A DNA stretch of 64,000 nucleotides from Dyadobacter arcticus (GCF_011762185.1 NZ_JAASQJ010000001.1:1488001-1552000); one strand, 5' to 3'. Positions 43,448 through 52,487 are shown, numbered from the stretch's first letter. Notes: generated by a model not told the origin, from the letters alone. A program made the numbers and translations.

Positions 43448-44668
43448 ATGTTAACAAAAAGCTTCACGTTGCTCTTTTATCTTAAAAAGCGCAACAATTA
43501 TGTCAAAGGTGAATTGCCAATTTACATGAGATTGACAGTCGACGGTCAAAGGATTGAAATCAGCACCAAGAGAGAATGCGAGCGGGAAAAATGGAATTCA
43601 TCGGCTGGAAGAAAGAATGGTGTTAAAGAAGATGTAAAGCTTCTCAATGCATATCTGGATACCCTTCAGACCAAAGTTTACGATGTGCATAGGCAGCTAA
43701 TTGAAGCAGGTCGGCCTATAACAGCCGAATCGGTAAAAAATGTTCTCGTCGGAAGTTCGGTAAAACCTAAGATGATCTTGGAGATCTTCCACGAGCATAA
43801 TGATAAGATGTCGAAACTGGTAGGTACGGACTTTGCTCCCGGAACATTGGAACGGTATAAGACCTCCTTTGAGCATACCAAAGAGTTTATAAGGTATAAA
43901 TACCGAACTGCCGACCTTGAAATTGAAAAGCTGGATTATGACTTCATTGCCGACTATGAATTTTGGATGAAAGCTGTCCGGAAATGCAGTCATAACACGA
44001 CGATGAAGTATTTGTCAAACTTCAAAAAGATCTCTCTTCTGTGTATCAAGCGTGGATGGCTTGCACGTGACCCTTTTCATGCTTACAAAATGACAAAGCA
44101 TGAGGTAGACAGACAAGCGCTGACAGGTCCTGAATTACATGCAATAACCACTCGTGATTTCGGGCAAGGCCGATTGGCACAGGTACGCGACATATTTCTG
44201 TTTTGCTGCTACACTGGTTTGGCGTATGCTGATGTTTTCAAGCTGAAACGCTCGGAAATTATCGATGGTAGTGATGGTGAGAAGTGGTTAGTGATTAAAA
44301 GACAAAAAACTGACTCGCCCTCGCGAATTCCACTATTGCCCCAAGCGCTGTCAATAATTGCTGAATATGATGGGCATCCGCAGTGTTTAGCCCAAGATAG
44401 GCTGCTACCAGTATTGTCAAACCAGAAGATGAATTCTTACCTAAAAGAAATTTCTGATCTATGCGGGATTACCAAGCCGATCACTTTTCACTTGGCCAGA
44501 CATACCTTCGCGACAACCGTAACCCTGACGAATGGAGTGCCAATCGAGAGCGTTTCAAAAATGTTGGGGCATCGAAACATTAAAACGACTCAGCTTTATG
44601 CGAAGATCGTCGACAAGAAAATTGGGGACGATATGAGAAGACTGAAAGAGGTATTAGGTAATTCATAA
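43448..44668 (+). CDS. int: Tyrosine recombinase (integrase) of the conjugative element
   Basis: A 406-residue site-specific recombinase. An N-terminal arm-binding domain of Bacteroidota type (LLFYLKKRNNYVKGELPIYM, EISTKRECEREKWNSSAGR) is followed by a SAM-like core-binding domain and the catalytic domain. Visible catalytic residues are the Lys of LVIKRQKTDS, His and Arg of HLARHTFATTV, a second His in LGHRNIKTT and the nucleophile in QLYAKI. The usual first Arg is not seen in CCYTGLAYADVFKL; CTnDOT IntDOT is known to lack it as well. It integrates and excises the element at tRNA-Ser. Confidence 0.93.
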   Translation: MLTKSFTLLFYLKKRNNYVKGELPIYMRLTVDGQRIEISTKRECEREKWNSSAGRKNGVKEDVKLLNAYLDTLQTKVYDVHRQLIEAGRPITAESVKNVLVGSSVKPKMILEIFHEHNDKMSKLVGTDFAPGTLERYKTSFEHTKEFIRYKYRTADLEIEKLDYDFIADYEFWMKAVRKCSHNTTMKYLSNFKKISLLCIKRGWLARDPFHAYKMTKHEVDRQALTGPELHAITTRDFGQGRLAQVRDIFLFCCYTGLAYADVFKLKRSEIIDGSDGEKWLVIKRQKTDSPSRIPLLPQALSIIAEYDGHPQCLAQDRLLPVLSNQKMNSYLKEISDLCGITKPITFHLARHTFATTVTLTNGVPIESVSKMLGHRNIKTTQLYAKIVDKKIGDDMRRLKEVLGNS

Positions 44669-44699
44669 TAATTGCTTGACAAACAAACTCGGCAAAAGG

Positions 44700-44776
44700 C
44701 CAGCTAAATAAGTGGCCCTATCACCTGAGGATGGTGAGAAGCCGCCAAAAGCGTTCGGCATAATAGCGGCTTTTCT
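44700..44776 (+). terminator. Structured region after the integrase, probable terminator
   Basis: Several hairpins in a row: TCACC / GGTGA, then AAGCCGC (44739-44745) / GCGGCTT (44766-44772) followed by TTCTAT. The 295-base gap between integrase and the DUF932 gene holds no protein gene that I can support. The structures end integrase transcription and may also form a small RNA or leader of the DUF932 gene. Confidence 0.45.
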
Positions 44777-44963
44777 ATATCCTAGCTTTTCCCCAATACA
44801 GCCGCCAGCCCTCCGGGCACTTATTCCGCTTCCTTTTGGCTAATAGAGGGCCACTGTTAGAAGGGCTTTCTTTTTTCTCGTTTTTTCTTTGTCAAACATT
44901 CATTTCAAAAAGAGCGAGAGGAAGGAGAAAGAAAACATTTTCTAACTTCTAACAGCAGTAATC

Positions 44964-46004
44964 ATGGCTCACAACATCAATTTTAATGAAAACACTCAAA
45001 AAGACAGTTTTTTTTCGGTAAAAGAAAAAGCATGGCATGGGCTTGGTCAAATAGTTGATCAGTACCCAACAAGCGGCGAAGCGATTGAGCATGCAGGGCT
45101 TAATTATCGGGTTCAAAAAGCCGGGTTATCTGCCGCAGATCTGAGCAGCCCAAATGCCAATGAGAATGTCCCTGTACCAAATTTCTATGCAACTATGCGC
45201 ACCGATAATGGGGCAGTCCTGGGAGTCGTCGGCAAGGATTACCAGATAGTTCAAAACCGGGATGCATTTACATTTTTCGATAGCATTGTAGGTGGAGACG
45301 GCATTATGTACGAAACAGCTGGCGCACTTGGCAAAGGTGAGCGGATCTTCATTACTGCCAAGTTACCTGGGTACATCAAGGTCGGAAATAACGATTTGAT
45401 TGAAAAGTATCTCTTCCTCACTACTTCGCACGATGGAAGTGGAAGTATTACTGCCGCGTTTACGCCCGTTCGCATTGTTTGCGCAAACACACTCAACGCC
45501 GCATTGAAAAACATGACAAACGTGGTTAAGATCCGGCACACTAGTAATGCAACCGAAAGGCTGAGGACAGCTCACAAGGTTATGGGCATCGCAAGCCGGT
45601 TTAGTGATGAGGTTGGACAAATATTCAATCAATGGGCAATGAAGCCTATCACCGACCCACAACTCAGAAGGTTGATCGAAATCGCAATGGCACCAAACAA
45701 GGAAGTATTGGGAAATCTGAAAGATGGCAAAGTCAATGCTCTATCCACGCAGTTTATCAACATTGTTGAAGATGTTTATGAATATGCCTTATCAAATCCA
45801 ACCCAGCAGATGTCAACGACAATGGGCACCGTGTATGGGGCGTACAATGCGGTGACCGGTTATTTTCAAAACGTTCGCAAATTCCAGGACGAAGAAGCTA
45901 AATTGAAGTCTATCATTCTTGGCGGGACTGCTCAGATAAGATCACAAACAGCTTTTAACTTATGCACTGACTTTGCCCTGCGCGGTCAAGCATCCCTTAA
46001 TTAA
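44964..46004 (+). CDS. DUF932-family protein (phage/plasmid-like)
   Basis: A 346-residue protein of the DUF932/YfjQ-type family often found on plasmids and integrated elements. Typical segments are SFFSVKEKAWHGLGQIVDQY, VPVPNFYATMRTDNGAVLGV, KDYQIVQNRDAFTFFDSIVG and the end of the first half, TSHDGSGSITAAFTPVRIVC. No catalytic motif is known for the family and its role is not established. It is monocistronic and flanked by hairpins. Confidence 0.85.
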   Translation: MAHNINFNENTQKDSFFSVKEKAWHGLGQIVDQYPTSGEAIEHAGLNYRVQKAGLSAADLSSPNANENVPVPNFYATMRTDNGAVLGVVGKDYQIVQNRDAFTFFDSIVGGDGIMYETAGALGKGERIFITAKLPGYIKVGNNDLIEKYLFLTTSHDGSGSITAAFTPVRIVCANTLNAALKNMTNVVKIRHTSNATERLRTAHKVMGIASRFSDEVGQIFNQWAMKPITDPQLRRLIEIAMAPNKEVLGNLKDGKVNALSTQFINIVEDVYEYALSNPTQQMSTTMGTVYGAYNAVTGYFQNVRKFQDEEAKLKSIILGGTAQIRSQTAFNLCTDFALRGQASLN

Positions 46005-46016
46005 GTGTCGCATATT

Positions 46017-46041
46017 CCCGTCGGCAATTCTTGTCGACGGG
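46017..46041 (+). terminator. Hairpin downstream of the DUF932 gene
   Basis: A 7-bp stem CCCGTCG / CGACGGG with an 11-base loop, 12 bases after the DUF932 stop and followed by a T-rich stretch. Confidence 0.6.
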
Positions 46042-46057
46042 TTGACTTTTAAAAATT

Positions 46058-46099
46058 CGCCTGCGGCTCGAAGCTTTCATCAGCTTCGAACCGCAGGCG
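46058..46099. repeat. 18-bp near-perfect inverted repeat
   Basis: Arms 46058-46075 and 46082-46099 (CGCCTGCGG... / ...CCGCAGGCG) pair at 17 of 18 positions around a 6-base loop. It lies between convergent genes, DUF932 on the plus strand and a small membrane protein on the minus strand. It may be a bidirectional terminator, though T-runs are poor, or a protein-binding site of the element. Confidence 0.7.
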
Positions 46100-46129
46100 G
46101 TATGTTACAAGGATATTAAAATAATAGTT

Positions 46130-46381
46130 TTAATGCTGATTGAATAATTCTACTAACACCAACAGCGCACCACCCACGATGGATAATGCTGAGATAATCA
46201 TCAAGACACCCTCAATATTTGATACCAGAACTGACGACCAATAGCTAGTATATAGCTGCGCCCCGCCGTACCCGCGCCTATTGAATCGCCGCAATCCCAC
46301 AAAAATCCGGGTTCCAACACCAATTAGAAGCAGTATTATTCCGTAAGATATCACCGGTGTAATGCTGATTAATAGAGCCAT
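46130..46381 (-). CDS. Small membrane protein of conjugative elements
   Basis: An 83-residue protein with two hydrophobic segments (SYGIILLLIGVGTRIFVGL and GVLMIISALSIVGGALLVLV) around a basic, Gly/Tyr-rich loop (RRFNRRGYGGAQLYTSYW). Small proteins like it are frequent in Bacteroidota mobile elements and are sometimes labelled as transporter permeases, for which I see no support. Function unknown. Confidence 0.6.
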   Translation of the reverse strand: MALLISITPVISYGIILLLIGVGTRIFVGLRRFNRRGYGGAQLYTSYWSSVLVSNIEGVLMIISALSIVGGALLVLVELFNQH

Positions 46382-46471
46382 AGTTGTAGTTTTTAGTGAT
46401 GACTTTTTCGAAAGCTAGGCAGGAGCAGCAACACTTTCAAGGTTATATACAAGCCTACACAGATTTTACAT

Positions 46472-46750
46472 TCATTCAATAAGCCAGACTGTGCTGCCCT
46501 CCTTAGGATGGTACGAAGGCAAGTATTTGATATAACCCAGCACTTCCAGTTCTTTTAAATATTTATGGTATGTCCTAGTGCTTTTTGTCCTAGACATCTG
46601 CATAATCATTCGCCGTGTCACTTGGAAAGGGCTCGATTGACGGTTTTTCTCCCAAAGCAAAACTAATGCCAGATATGTCCCCACATGCCAAATCCTAACC
46701 CTCTGATCAATCAGAATACGGTGTATGAATTTTCCTATTGATCTTTCCAT
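46472..46750 (-). CDS. Winged-helix-like protein, paralogue of 47044-47331
   Basis: A 92-residue protein. It parallels the gene at 47044: IDQRVRIWHVGTYLALVLLW, then TRTYHKYLKELEVLGYIKYL, then PSYHPKEG. The last part looks like the recognition helix and wing of a winged helix-turn-helix. Its ATG overlaps the stop of the upstream HTH gene by one base (TAATG), so translation is coupled. Probably a DNA-binding regulator or replication/mobilisation helper of the element. Confidence 0.65.
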   Translation of the reverse strand: MERSIGKFIHRILIDQRVRIWHVGTYLALVLLWEKNRQSSPFQVTRRMIMQMSRTKSTRTYHKYLKELEVLGYIKYLPSYHPKEGSTVWLIE

Positions 46751-47022
46751 TATTTCCTACGTTTTGTGTCAGCTTGCATAAGCGATTGTATATCCTGGAA
46801 TGCATAGAAGAATGATCCCCCAATCTTACTGGGCCGCAGTTGTCCGTTAATCCTGAGATTTTGAAGCGTACCAGCTGAGATGTTCAGCATCTTTCGTACG
46901 TCCGCGCTCCTGAGCCATTTCTTTGGCTCGTGTTTCGAACCCGACATGAGCTGCTTTAAATCTTCAAGCAGTTCACGCCGCAGGACTTGCAAGTCCTCCT
47001 TTGTTATTACCTCTATATTCAT
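46750..47022 (-). CDS. Helix-turn-helix protein of excisionase type (HTH_17-like)
   Basis: A 90-residue protein with an N-terminal acidic/coiled segment and a C-terminal HTH of the MerR/excisionase class: WLRSADVRKMLNISAGTLQN, LRINGQLRPSKIGGSFFYAF. Proteins of this size and type act as excisionases or regulators in Bacteroidota conjugative elements. It lies in an operon between two paralogous winged-helix-like proteins. Confidence 0.85.
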   Translation of the reverse strand: MNIEVITKEDLQVLRRELLEDLKQLMSGSKHEPKKWLRSADVRKMLNISAGTLQNLRINGQLRPSKIGGSFFYAFQDIQSLMQADTKRRK

Positions 47023-47043
47023 CTCCTGAAATTTGAATTTATT

Positions 47044-47331
47044 TTAGTCTGGCTTGGAAAGCGAAATCCTGCTGGGCTGGTTTTTCTTAAATGATGGCTC
47101 GTAATGGATGTAGCCAAATTCGTTGAGCTCCCTAACGGCTTTGTAATAGGTTTTTCCGCTGGAAATTTTAGCGACCTGCATCAATTCGAAACTGAACATT
47201 GAGAGGTCATTTGTACCTGCTTTACGAAGGCTTTGAAGGATAGCAGCATAGACACTAATGTGAGTCATTGTTACACGGGCGTCTACACTGATTTCCTTGA
47301 AAAAGCGGTCAAGGAGAGATGCAACGTCCAT
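47044..47331 (-). CDS. Winged-helix-like protein, paralogue of 46472-46750
   Basis: A 95-residue protein with the same plan as the gene two positions downstream: SVDARVTMTHISVYAAILQS, ISSGKTYYKAVRELNEFGYI, HYEPSF. The shared D-x-RV...TY-K-x-x-x-EL-x-x-x-GYI pattern shows common origin. It starts 3 bases after the stop of the DUF3945-like gene, in the same operon. Confidence 0.65.
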   Translation of the reverse strand: MDVASLLDRFFKEISVDARVTMTHISVYAAILQSLRKAGTNDLSMFSFELMQVAKISSGKTYYKAVRELNEFGYIHYEPSFKKNQPSRISLSKPD

Positions 47332-47334
47332 GGC

Positions 47335-48129
47335 TTATTGGCCGATTACCATCCCTTTTTCTTTCTTTGCCTTCTTTCCAGAATGATGATCTTTGCCATC
47401 ATCGCCTCCCAAACTCTGGTCAGCTTTTTGTCCCTGTTGCTTACTTTTTGACTGGGAAGCCTCTTGCGATTGCCTATTGCCGAGGCGATGCATGTTTGAG
47501 TCAAAGACCGTCACCGATTTGAATTGTGGATTAGCTTCGATGTACCTACGCTGCTCGCTGCCATTTTCCACAAATGTCACAGCCTGCCGGTTTCCTTTTT
47601 GAAGCGAATCCATCAATTTGGTCTTGTCCTGATCGTTCTGCAGTTCCTTGATTGGATGCTTTGCGAGCTCATTTTCGAGTTTAAAACCGTAATTTTCATG
47701 GAACTGTTTGAGCTTAAAATTACCAGCACTATCGGTTTGCTTGAAATCCATTTGAAGCCAGGCATTGTAAATTTTCCCCTCCTTATTGGTCAAATCCTTG
47801 TTGACAGCCCGGCCGCTCATCAAATTATATCCTTCTTTCAAAGTGATATTGTTATCCTTGCCGACGTAAAATGTCTGGTTCATTTTTTCTGTCGCCTGCT
47901 CTTGTTTCATGGAGGCCATGTAGCTGTTGAAAAAGTACATGTCAGTTGTTGCAGACCGTTTGAAATGCAATGAGCTATTTAATTCGTCTTTGCCGAAAGT
48001 TGCCTGGTGCTGAAGTGAAAATTCAGGTGGTTGACGGTTAATATTTTCTTTCAGCTGGCTTTCGAGGCCTTCGCCGAAGCCTGAATACTTTACCTGGTCG
48101 CGGAGATATTCAAAGTTTTTCTCGTTCAT
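47335..48129 (-). CDS. DUF3945-like protein of conjugative elements
   Basis: A 264-residue soluble protein. The middle resembles the DUF3945 repeat unit: ITLKEGYNLMSGRAVNKDL, TNKEGKIYNAWLQMDFKQTD, LKQFHENYGFKLENELAKHP, then LQKGNRQAVTFVENGSEQRR. The C-terminus is Gln/Ser/Lys-rich and disordered. Such proteins accompany DNA-processing genes in Bacteroidota mobile elements; the biochemical role is unknown. It follows traN with a 25-base gap. Confidence 0.75.
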   Translation of the reverse strand: MNEKNFEYLRDQVKYSGFGEGLESQLKENINRQPPEFSLQHQATFGKDELNSSLHFKRSATTDMYFFNSYMASMKQEQATEKMNQTFYVGKDNNITLKEGYNLMSGRAVNKDLTNKEGKIYNAWLQMDFKQTDSAGNFKLKQFHENYGFKLENELAKHPIKELQNDQDKTKLMDSLQKGNRQAVTFVENGSEQRRYIEANPQFKSVTVFDSNMHRLGNRQSQEASQSKSKQQGQKADQSLGGDDGKDHHSGKKAKKEKGMVIGQ

Positions 48130-48154
48130 GATTTCCTATGTTAATGATGAATAA

Positions 48155-48982
48155 TCAATGGTTTAATGTGAGTGCTTTTAAAATGTGCCTGTTGCGGACT
48201 TTTAGCGTGAGATGCCTGCCGCCATTCTTTTCCTGAACCTGAACCGCCAGGTACTTTTTGTCAGGAATTGTCATTTTCGGAAGCACATAAACGAACGAAT
48301 GCAAGGTGTGAGGAGCAACAGCATTTGTATCGCCAAGTATTTGGAGCGGCTTTATTTCTGTTTCCTGGATAGCAGTCCGTCTAGGGTGCTTTTTGTCCCT
48401 GACAAAAAATCGGAGATTTTCAATGTCGTATTTGATAGCGGAGTGATTTGCCAGGTCTATTTTATACAGGAGCAAATTTTCATCGACATACAGACCAGCT
48501 AGCGAAAATTCTGCTTTTGATGATTTGTCATTAAGCGAGACACCTCCGGGAGGAATCGCATTTGCCCGGTTCGCTGCATCGATAACCTTCGCCTCATTTA
48601 CATCGGTTGATCTCATTTGCGCAAACTGAGAAGCAGAATTAGTTAGCTGAATATTCAGCGAAAGCGGCTGGTCGGCATAAGCGACGAGAAATGAAAACAG
48701 TTTACCATCGGCAGTGATAACCGTCAAATTTGTTGTGTCAAAATCAGGTCTTGCGGCTTTTACCTGCAGGATATTTTCAATCCCGGTAGCCTTCTGTGCT
48801 AGGACATCCGGGCTTCCCCGATCGACTGTTTTAATGCTGAATGGAAAGATCAGATGGGTGGTTTTACCTGTAGTAATTTCAAGTGGAAACGGTGCGATAA
48901 CACTGCTTTCAACTCCCTGGCAAATACCTGTTGAACGAAAAAATAGACATAGCAATAGCTGGCACAAAAGAAAAGTTCTCAT
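48155..48982 (-). CDS. traN: Conjugative transfer protein TraN
   Basis: A 275-residue exported protein of the Bacteroidota TraN family (DUF4138). Signal peptide CQLLLCLFFRSTGICQG, then TGKTTHLIFPFSIKTVDRGS, which is the family opening, then ILQVKAARPDFDTTNLTVIT and VAPHTLHSFVYVLPKMT. It is functionally like VirB9, an outer-membrane complex subunit of the mating channel. It lies between traM and the DUF3945-like gene. Confidence 0.92.
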   Translation of the reverse strand: MRTFLLCQLLLCLFFRSTGICQGVESSVIAPFPLEITTGKTTHLIFPFSIKTVDRGSPDVLAQKATGIENILQVKAARPDFDTTNLTVITADGKLFSFLVAYADQPLSLNIQLTNSASQFAQMRSTDVNEAKVIDAANRANAIPPGGVSLNDKSSKAEFSLAGLYVDENLLLYKIDLANHSAIKYDIENLRFFVRDKKHPRRTAIQETEIKPLQILGDTNAVAPHTLHSFVYVLPKMTIPDKKYLAVQVQEKNGGRHLTLKVRNRHILKALTLNH

Positions 48983-49011
48983 GATGATGGATGCTTAAAT
49001 AAATGATGGGA

Positions 49012-50322
49012 TTAAATAGTCTTGGTGTTAGCGTCTTTGAGCAGCACGCGGTAACCGGCTTTCACAGTGACCTGGATGAGTTTCGTCTTTCGGCCTAGAA
49101 AGGTTTTCGCCGCTTCTATACCAGCGCTGGCCGCCTGAGCACCGATGGACGGGTCTATCATTGGAATGTTAATGCCTTGGATCGCCCGATCTGAGGATTG
49201 TTTGCCGACATCCCTTGAAAGCGCACCTGGAATGTAAATGCCTTCTATCCCATCCATATCATGAACCGTTAGATTCACCGGAAAAAGGGAATTTCCCGAC
49301 CGTAAAGACTCTATGTTTACCCTTAACCTTTCCTGATTAAGGCTCGCTTTTCCAAAAAGAAAGCTACCTGCTGGTATCCGACTGCCTGAGATAAATATGT
49401 CGGTGGTCAGCCGAAGCTTGATTGTCCCACCTGTTACCAAGGTCTGGTTTTGGTCAATTACAGCCTCAATTGCATTTTGATTGACGCCAGCCTGTCTATG
49501 ATCGTCAAGTGCGTAAAACCCAGAAGTGTTTGTAGCGTTGCTTTGAGCAGAATGCAGGGAATCTTGTGTGCTGCTGGTCAGTAAGGTGTAATTTATCTGG
49601 TCACCTGCTGGCATTACAGGGAAAACCTGCTTTCCATTCGCTAATGATTGTTCTCTAACTTTCTCTTCTACGAGTTGGGGGTTCTGGATTTGCATGATTT
49701 TATCAATCAACCCATTGAGCTCGGTCATTTCCGGATCTTCCTCCTCGACTGGTTCTTGTAAATCAATGCCTGACATCATTTGTTCCAGCCGGGCCATTTC
49801 TGGGCTCACCGCTTTTTGCGTATCATCATCTCTGACTGCCTTTTCGTTGTCAAATTTTGGCTGACTGGTTTGCGCGAGCACTTTCTCAAGCTCTTTTAGC
49901 TTATTATGAACTTCTTGGTCCGGGTATTTAATACTGTTCGCGTCGGAAGTATTTCCGAAAGTCCTCCGATTTTTCCCCGGACCGTTTAGATCTTTCAACG
50001 GAACACCTAATGGACCAGATTTGGACGCGAGTAGCGTATCTTGATAATAAGGGTCCTTTTCGATCAGATCACGAAGCCGGGCTGAGTCGGCTGCTGCTTT
50101 CTGATAATAGCTAAGCTTATCAAAATCCTTATCATCCTTGAAGAACGCCTCGGGCAAGCTTAAGATAAGTCCTTTATGATCTTTATCAGATGTAACGCTG
50201 CCTTTGTTCCTGCCAATGAGCACCCAGAAAAATAGGGTAAGGAACGGCAAAACTAAGAGTGGCAGGAAGGTGTAGAATTTGCGTTGCTGCAAAAATTTAC
50301 GGGTGTATGCTATTTTTTGCAT
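49012..50322 (-). CDS. traM: Conjugative transfer protein TraM
   Basis: About 436 residues from the ATG at 50322; a TTG three codons earlier is possible. One N-terminal membrane helix (FYTFLPLLVLPFLTLFFWVL), a long charged linker rich in Asp/Glu/Gln, and a C-terminal VirB10-like beta-barrel part: VTGGTIKLRLTTDIFISGSR, IPAGSFLFGKASLNQERLRV. It spans the periplasm in the mating channel. Its start overlaps the previous gene by 26 bases. Confidence 0.92.
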   Translation of the reverse strand: MQKIAYTRKFLQQRKFYTFLPLLVLPFLTLFFWVLIGRNKGSVTSDKDHKGLILSLPEAFFKDDKDFDKLSYYQKAAADSARLRDLIEKDPYYQDTLLASKSGPLGVPLKDLNGPGKNRRTFGNTSDANSIKYPDQEVHNKLKELEKVLAQTSQPKFDNEKAVRDDDTQKAVSPEMARLEQMMSGIDLQEPVEEEDPEMTELNGLIDKIMQIQNPQLVEEKVREQSLANGKQVFPVMPAGDQINYTLLTSSTQDSLHSAQSNATNTSGFYALDDHRQAGVNQNAIEAVIDQNQTLVTGGTIKLRLTTDIFISGSRIPAGSFLFGKASLNQERLRVNIESLRSGNSLFPVNLTVHDMDGIEGIYIPGALSRDVGKQSSDRAIQGINIPMIDPSIGAQAASAGIEAAKTFLGRKTKLIQVTVKAGYRVLLKDANTKTI

Positions 50323-50722
50323 GGTTGTCAATTGTTTGTTGTGACTGAAAAATACTGTCGGCTTCGAAAGCTCTTTCCAAACTGTCCAGGTATCGCTCGA
50401 AGGCTTCTTGTTTGGGGCTTGGTGTTGCGGCCTGAATGGTTTGGTGAGATTGTATGATACCTGAGAGTAGGGGATTTGCAGAAGTCAAAACCGAATTTGG
50501 GAGGATCAAATAGATGCAGTAAATAATCCCAATACCTATTGCTATAATAAATATCCCTCGTTGCAATCCCAAAGGAAGACGGTAAACCCTCGCGCTAGCT
50601 TGATCAGCAAGCTTTTGCCGAGCTGCCTTATGGTACTGACGAAATCTTGTTATGACGTCGTCGTCTGTGGGAGGTAGTGGCGCGGTGATTTGGCGTTTGT
50701 GCTTATTAAAATCATAAAACAT
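50297..50722 (-). CDS. Small Tra membrane protein (TraL position)
   Basis: A 141-residue protein with one membrane helix (RGIFIIAIGIGIIYCIYLIL) at about residues 54-75, a basic N-terminal cytoplasmic part and a helical exported part (QEAFERYLDSLERAFEADSI). It occupies the place of traL between traK and traM and overlaps traM by 26 bases. Sequence alone does not assign a family. Confidence 0.7.
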   Translation of the reverse strand: MFYDFNKHKRQITAPLPPTDDDVITRFRQYHKAARQKLADQASARVYRLPLGLQRGIFIIAIGIGIIYCIYLILPNSVLTSANPLLSGIIQSHQTIQAATPSPKQEAFERYLDSLERAFEADSIFQSQQTIDNHAKNSIHP

Positions 50723-50725
50723 AGC

Positions 50726-51343
50726 TTATCTGTTTTGTACATTGATGTCTTTGTTTTCAAGTGTTGTCCAGCGTTCGATCAGAAATCCGTGCGGGTTATT
50801 ATCGCTGCGGGATACGGTTCTAAGAAATCCTTCGGTGACTAGCCTGCGGGTTACGACGCTGGTTGAGCGGATGATCCGCTGGGAAGCCACGCAGTGAAAG
50901 CGGTATGGATAATCGTCCGTTGCAACTTCTACTGTGTCGACGCTGATCTGCTGGCTTATGTTCCCGGAAATGATGCTTGAATAGAACCCTGATTCTTTCA
51001 GGTTTTCATACTGTGCTTTCGCTGATCCATCGGCCAGATACAGTGCTTTGACCAGATTGGACTGGATCACCTTGTCATCAGGATCGAGTGTAAAGAAGAA
51101 GCGGTGGAAAGATGCAATGTGATCGCGGGCTTCGACCGGGATGTTTTCTTTTCGTTCCGAAGCATACGCTTCAAGCACTTTGCCACTTGCCAGGATGTAA
51201 ACTTTGTCCTGCGTTTCATCGACCAGCTGATAGCTTTTGTAGACAGCAAAGCAGCAAAAGCCCATACAGCCGACTATAACTAACATGGTGAAACTGCGGA
51301 CATGCCGGAATGCGGTTTCAAGATTTTTTGCCTTGGTGAACAT
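50726..51343 (-). CDS. traK: Conjugative transfer protein TraK
   Basis: A 205-residue VirB8-like protein with an N-terminal membrane helix (TMLVIVGCMGFCCFAVYKSY) and an exported domain: VYILASGKVLEAYASERKEN, EARDHIASFHRFFFTLDPDD, YPYRFHCVASQRIIRSTSVV. It is an inner-membrane assembly subunit of the transfer machine. It lies 3 bases before the TraL-position gene. Confidence 0.93.
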   Translation of the reverse strand: MFTKAKNLETAFRHVRSFTMLVIVGCMGFCCFAVYKSYQLVDETQDKVYILASGKVLEAYASERKENIPVEARDHIASFHRFFFTLDPDDKVIQSNLVKALYLADGSAKAQYENLKESGFYSSIISGNISQQISVDTVEVATDDYPYRFHCVASQRIIRSTSVVTRRLVTEGFLRTVSRSDNNPHGFLIERWTTLENKDINVQNR

Positions 51344-51364
51344 GATTGTTGGTAGTTATCAGTT

Positions 51365-52477
51365 TTAAGATTTTGGCATTGCGGTACTTCTTGGCAGCGA
51401 ACCAAAGCCACCGCCGGGAGGAAACGCCCTATTTCCAAAGCCTGTCGCAGTCTGCGAAAACAGTGTGGTGACTTTGTAAAGGAATGGATTGCCGCCCCCT
51501 GCCTGGATGATGAAGTTTGCAGTTGCTGGAACAGCAAAGTATCCCACAATCCCGATAATCAGGAAAATAAGGTAAGCCATATCTGTCGAGCTAAAAAACG
51601 TTTCGCCAGCCCCTTCCACCTGGCTGATGTCCAGTGTGAGCATCATTTCCTGGATCTTGCCGATGATTGCGCCAAAAATGTTGGCGACCGGCAGCCATAG
51701 AAAGATGTTGATATAGCGGGCAATCCAGCCGGTAAGCGTATGCTGAAAACCGTCAAAAACCGAGATGCCAAATGCAATGGGGCCAACAATGGCAAGGACA
51801 ATGAGCTGAAATGTCCGAAGTGTATTGATACAAAGTGCTGCGGCTTCAAAAAGCAGCCTGAGTATTTCGCTCATCCATTCCTTGATGGAATTGCGAAAGT
51901 TGTAGGATGCCTTTGCCATCGAAAATTTGATGTCGTTGCCGACGCTGGCCATAATGCCTTCGCCCGACGGATCCTCATTCCCATGCGTGTACTTATACCA
52001 TTTGTCCCTGTCCCCATTCCCCGTTGCACCGATATACATTTGCCAGGCATTGGTTTTCATGATCGCCTCTTCCTTTTTCTTCAACAGCAAGGTGATCGCC
52101 TCGTTGGAGCCTTCGACCATGGCAGAAGTAGCGCGAACAACTGGTGACATCACGCCATTAATCATGGCTAGAACTGATGGGAAAATAAGGATAGCAAAAC
52201 CTATCACAAACGGTCTGAAAAGAGGATAGAAATCGATCGGCTCTGCGTTTGCCAGGTGCCGCCAAATCCGCGAAGCGATATACCAGATCGCAGCAAAGCC
52301 AGCAATTCCGCGTCCCACACTGATCAACTTTGCACACATCGGCATCATTTCATCGTAAAGCTCGTCCAGCACACTATGCAGGCCACTGATCTGCTCGGGA
52401 AAGCCCTGCGCGAAAGAAATTTGTGGCAAAGCGGTAGCTAAGACCGCTATTATAGCGGCTCTTGTAAATGCGTTCAT
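51365..52477 (-). CDS. traJ: Conjugative transfer protein TraJ
   Basis: A 370-residue polytopic membrane protein of VirB6 type. A signal peptide-like start (AAIIAVLATALPQISFAQ) is followed by ELYDEMMPMCAKLISVGRGI, several helices (PFVIGFAILIFPSVLAMING, LIVLAIVGPIAFGISVFDGF, YLIFLIIGIVGYFAVPAT) and the conserved HTLTGWIARYINIFLWLPVA. It forms the inner-membrane channel core. Confidence 0.93.
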   Translation of the reverse strand: MNAFTRAAIIAVLATALPQISFAQGFPEQISGLHSVLDELYDEMMPMCAKLISVGRGIAGFAAIWYIASRIWRHLANAEPIDFYPLFRPFVIGFAILIFPSVLAMINGVMSPVVRATSAMVEGSNEAITLLLKKKEEAIMKTNAWQMYIGATGNGDRDKWYKYTHGNEDPSGEGIMASVGNDIKFSMAKASYNFRNSIKEWMSEILRLLFEAAALCINTLRTFQLIVLAIVGPIAFGISVFDGFQHTLTGWIARYINIFLWLPVANIFGAIIGKIQEMMLTLDISQVEGAGETFFSSTDMAYLIFLIIGIVGYFAVPATANFIIQAGGGNPFLYKVTTLFSQTATGFGNRAFPPGGGFGSLPRSTAMPKS

Positions 52478-52487
52478 AATTTTGAGA

